The notes under the pieces: generated by a model
Database searches by the model: none
What the model was told of the DNA's origin: nothing
The model's input: only the letters and a program-made list of their open reading frames with translations
NCBI GenBank assembly: GCA_030151565.1
Contig: JASLDM010000136.1
Span: 1 to 8,213 of the forward strand
Length of the DNA: 8,213 bases
Source of the DNA: Flavobacterium sp.
GTDB lineage: Bacteria > Bacteroidota > Bacteroidia > Flavobacteriales > Flavobacteriaceae
Reading direction: 5' to 3'
Program-made: the position numbers and the translations under genes
Shown here: one piece after another, positions 6,710 through 8,213 of the stretch
Numbering within the stretch: position 1 is the stretch's first letter
Layout of the letters: each line of letters starts with the position of its first letter

Positions 6710-7073
6710 TATTTTAATTATCGTTTTAAGTACACTAGGTGCTTTATTCATTTTAATTGCATCGATAGGAATTCTACGTATGCCAGATTTTTATACACGC
6801 TTATCGATCACTGTAAAAGCTGCGACTTTAGGATTGGGATGTGTTTTAGGAGCTGCGGCTATTCATTTTTCTGAATTTTCAATTACTACTAAAGTTTTTG
6901 CGATTGTTTTTTTTCTTTTTATTACTTCACCTGTTGCAGCTTTTTTGATTGCTCGTACGGGGTATGTAATGGGGGTTCCGCTTTGGAAAAAATCAGTAAT
7001 TGACGAGTTAAAAGAACAAGAGCTTTTGGAAAATGAAGAGGGAGTGGAAGAGGATAAAAATGAAAAAAATTAA
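6702..7073 (+). CDS. mrpG: Na+/H+ antiporter subunit G (MrpG/MnhG)
   Basis: This 123-residue protein closes the operon and has the usual MrpG length. Three membrane segments lie at about 3-24, 40-56 and 64-85. The family motifs are GILRMPDFYTRL at 23-34, VKAATLG at 38-44 and TSPVAAFLIAR at 75-85. Pro77 corresponds to a residue reported as important in Bacillus pseudofirmus MrpG (recalled as Pro81). The final 28 residues form a highly charged, mostly acidic tail (KEQELLENEEGVEEDKNEKN), probably cytoplasmic and disordered. The ATG at 6702 sits inside the end of mrpF. No hairpin with a T tract follows the gene. Confidence 0.95.
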   Translation: MTDILIIVLSTLGALFILIASIGILRMPDFYTRLSITVKAATLGLGCVLGAAAIHFSEFSITTKVFAIVFFLFITSPVAAFLIARTGYVMGVPLWKKSVIDELKEQELLENEEGVEEDKNEKN

Positions 7074-7084
7074 GTAGACTTAAT
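7069..7084. repeat. Short inverted repeat across the mrpG stop
   Basis: ATTAAGT (7069-7075) and ACTTAAT (7078-7084) are perfect inverted copies separated by AG. The arms contain only one G-C pair each, and the element is followed by CAAAAC, not a T tract, so it is not a convincing terminator. It could be a protein-binding site or chance in AT-rich DNA. Confidence 0.35.
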
Positions 7085-7114
7085 CAAAACGGGGAGATTT
7101 AAGGTAAAAAAAAC

Positions 7115-7122
7115 TATCTTCG
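7115..7122 (+). promoter_or_regulatory. Candidate -7 promoter box for the S46 peptidase
   Basis: TATCTTCG differs from the Bacteroidota consensus TAnnTTTG at one base. It lies 26 bases before the peptidase ATG, which would give a short leader of about 15-20 bases. No clear TTG stands 17-23 bases upstream; only ATTT at 7097-7100 is near. The A- and T-rich bases just before the ATG suit translation initiation in this phylum. Confidence 0.45.
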
Positions 7123-7148
7123 CCGGAAATAACATACTAATATTAATT

Positions 7149-8213
7149 ATGAAAAAAATTCTTTTATTCGTAACTGCATTTCTGCTTGCATTACCGGTAC
7201 AGGTAAAAGCAGATGAGGGAATGTGGTTTCTAATGTTCATAGATCGTTTGAATCAACGTGATATGGAAAAAATGGGATTGCAATTAACTGCAGAGGAAAT
7301 TTATAGTATTAATAATCATTCTTTAAAAGACGCGATTGTTCAGTTTGATGGAGGATGTACAGCAGAGATTATATCTGATCAAGGTTTGGTTTTAACGAAT
7401 CATCACTGTGGTTACGATAAGATTGCAGAACTAGCGACACCTGAAGATGATATTTTAACAAATGGTTTTTGGGCAAAAACGAAAGCTGATGAGCGTAAGC
7501 CAAAAAGTCTTTCAGTTCGTTTCTTTGTAAGAATGGATAATGTAACAAAAAGAATATTAGCAGTTACGGACACTAAAATGTCTGAGATGGATCGTGAGAA
7601 AGCGATTAATCAAGAGATTGCTAAAATTCAAAAAGAAAATGATGAAGGTGGAAAATATATCGTTTCTGTAAAATCATTTTTTCAAGGGAATGAATTTTAT
7701 TACTTCGTATATGAAGATTATAATGATGTTCGTTTGGTAGGAACACCTCCTAATAGCATTGGTAAATTTGGAGGAGATACTGATAACTGGGAATGGCCAC
7801 GCCATACAGGAGATTTTTCATTATTTAGAGTGTACACGGATAAAAATGGGAAACCTGCAGAATATTCTGAGGATAATATTCCAATGAAACCTAAACATTA
7901 CTTGCCAGTTTCTAATGCAGGAATTAAAGAGGGAGATTTTTCTATGATTTTAGGATATCCAGGACGTACGAATCGTTGGATGCCAGCAGAAGGGATTGAG
8001 CAAAATGTAAAATTTGCTTATCCTGCTTGGGTTGAAGGATCTAAGTTGGGAATGGATGTAATGAAAAAACACATGGATCAAGAGGCAGCAGTTCGTTTGT
8101 TTTATGCTTCTAAATATGCTGGAGTAGCAAACTATTGGAAAAATCGCCAAGGAATGATCGACGCATTAACAGAGCATCAAACTGCGCAAGCTAAGCGTAT
8201 CTCGGAAGCTGAT
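7149..8213 (+). CDS. S46 family dipeptidyl-peptidase, DPP11-like (3' end outside window)
   Basis: The frame is open for 355 codons and leaves the window uninterrupted; S46 enzymes have about 715 residues, so roughly half is present. It is a serine exopeptidase that releases dipeptides from peptide N-termini in the periplasm, feeding peptide nutrition. A signal peptide covers 1-21 (KK, a hydrophobic core, then VKA), so the mature protein should begin DEGMW as in known DPP7 and DPP11. The chymotrypsin-like core shows Cys70 in FDGGCT, GLVLTNHHC at 79-87 with catalytic His86, and TDNWEWPRHTGDFS at 211-224 with catalytic Asp222. Cys70 and Cys87 probably form the family disulfide. The serine nucleophile and the S1 specificity residue lie beyond the window. 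LKDA, FDGGC and HHCGYD look more like DPP11 (Asp/Glu-specific) than DPP7, but this is not decisive. Confidence 0.93.
   Translation, partial: MKKILLFVTAFLLALPVQVKADEGMWFLMFIDRLNQRDMEKMGLQLTAEEIYSINNHSLKDAIVQFDGGCTAEIISDQGLVLTNHHCGYDKIAELATPEDDILTNGFWAKTKADERKPKSLSVRFFVRMDNVTKRILAVTDTKMSEMDREKAINQEIAKIQKENDEGGKYIVSVKSFFQGNEFYYFVYEDYNDVRLVGTPPNSIGKFGGDTDNWEWPRHTGDFSLFRVYTDKNGKPAEYSEDNIPMKPKHYLPVSNAGIKEGDFSMILGYPGRTNRWMPAEGIEQNVKFAYPAWVEGSKLGMDVMKKHMDQEAAVRLFYASKYAGVANYWKNRQGMIDALTEHQTAQAKRISEAD

Noticed and set aside
7950..8150. 66-codon open frame on the minus strand within the S46 peptidase gene
   Set aside because: It is antisense to a gene with clear family motifs, and its translation is low-complexity and unrecognised.
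1..8213. A novel defence, mobile or CRISPR-like system
   Set aside because: Every long frame belongs to a known conserved family, and I see no integrase, transposase, spaced repeats or att-like duplications.

Overview
The window reads as an ordinary, gene-dense piece of a low-GC Bacteroidota chromosome, most likely from the Flavobacteriia. Four things point there: the wording of the Obg protein (start MTEGNFVDYVKIYV and the G4 motif SKSD), the lack of clear Shine-Dalgarno sequences, promoter-like TAnnTTTG boxes, and a family S46 dipeptidyl-peptidase, a family best known from this phylum. All genes lie on the + strand.

Layout. Positions 14-1024 hold obg, a ribosome-associated GTPase without the C-terminal OCT domain. 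It is followed by a strong intrinsic terminator at 1032-1059. A 266-base AT-rich spacer (1060-1325) carries candidate promoters and a long imperfect inverted repeat. Positions 1326-7073 hold a complete seven-gene mrpABCDEFG (mnhABCDEFG) operon. A 75-base gap with a candidate promoter leads to an exported S46 serine dipeptidyl-peptidase (7149 onward), whose reading frame runs off the right edge after 355 codons, about half of its usual length.

How the genes work together. The seven Mrp subunits form one membrane complex that expels Na+ in exchange for H+, supporting pH and sodium homeostasis. It is related to the membrane arm of respiratory complex I. MrpA and MrpD resemble NuoL/M/N, MrpC resembles NuoK, and the MrpA C-terminus carries MbhD- and MbhE-like segments. 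The genes are packed with overlaps of 11, 4, 4 and 8 bases and gaps of 17 and 7 bases, so they are almost certainly co-transcribed and partly translationally coupled. Obg and the peptidase look functionally unrelated to Mrp. No terminator is visible between mrpG and the peptidase gene, so read-through is possible.

I found no mobile element, CRISPR array, tRNA, rRNA or evidently new system. The points worth a second look are residue-level departures at positions known to matter (MrpB Ser42, MrpA Asp657, the Obg G4 motif) and small structures in the mrp leader. Statements about family residues come from memory of the literature and no search was run.
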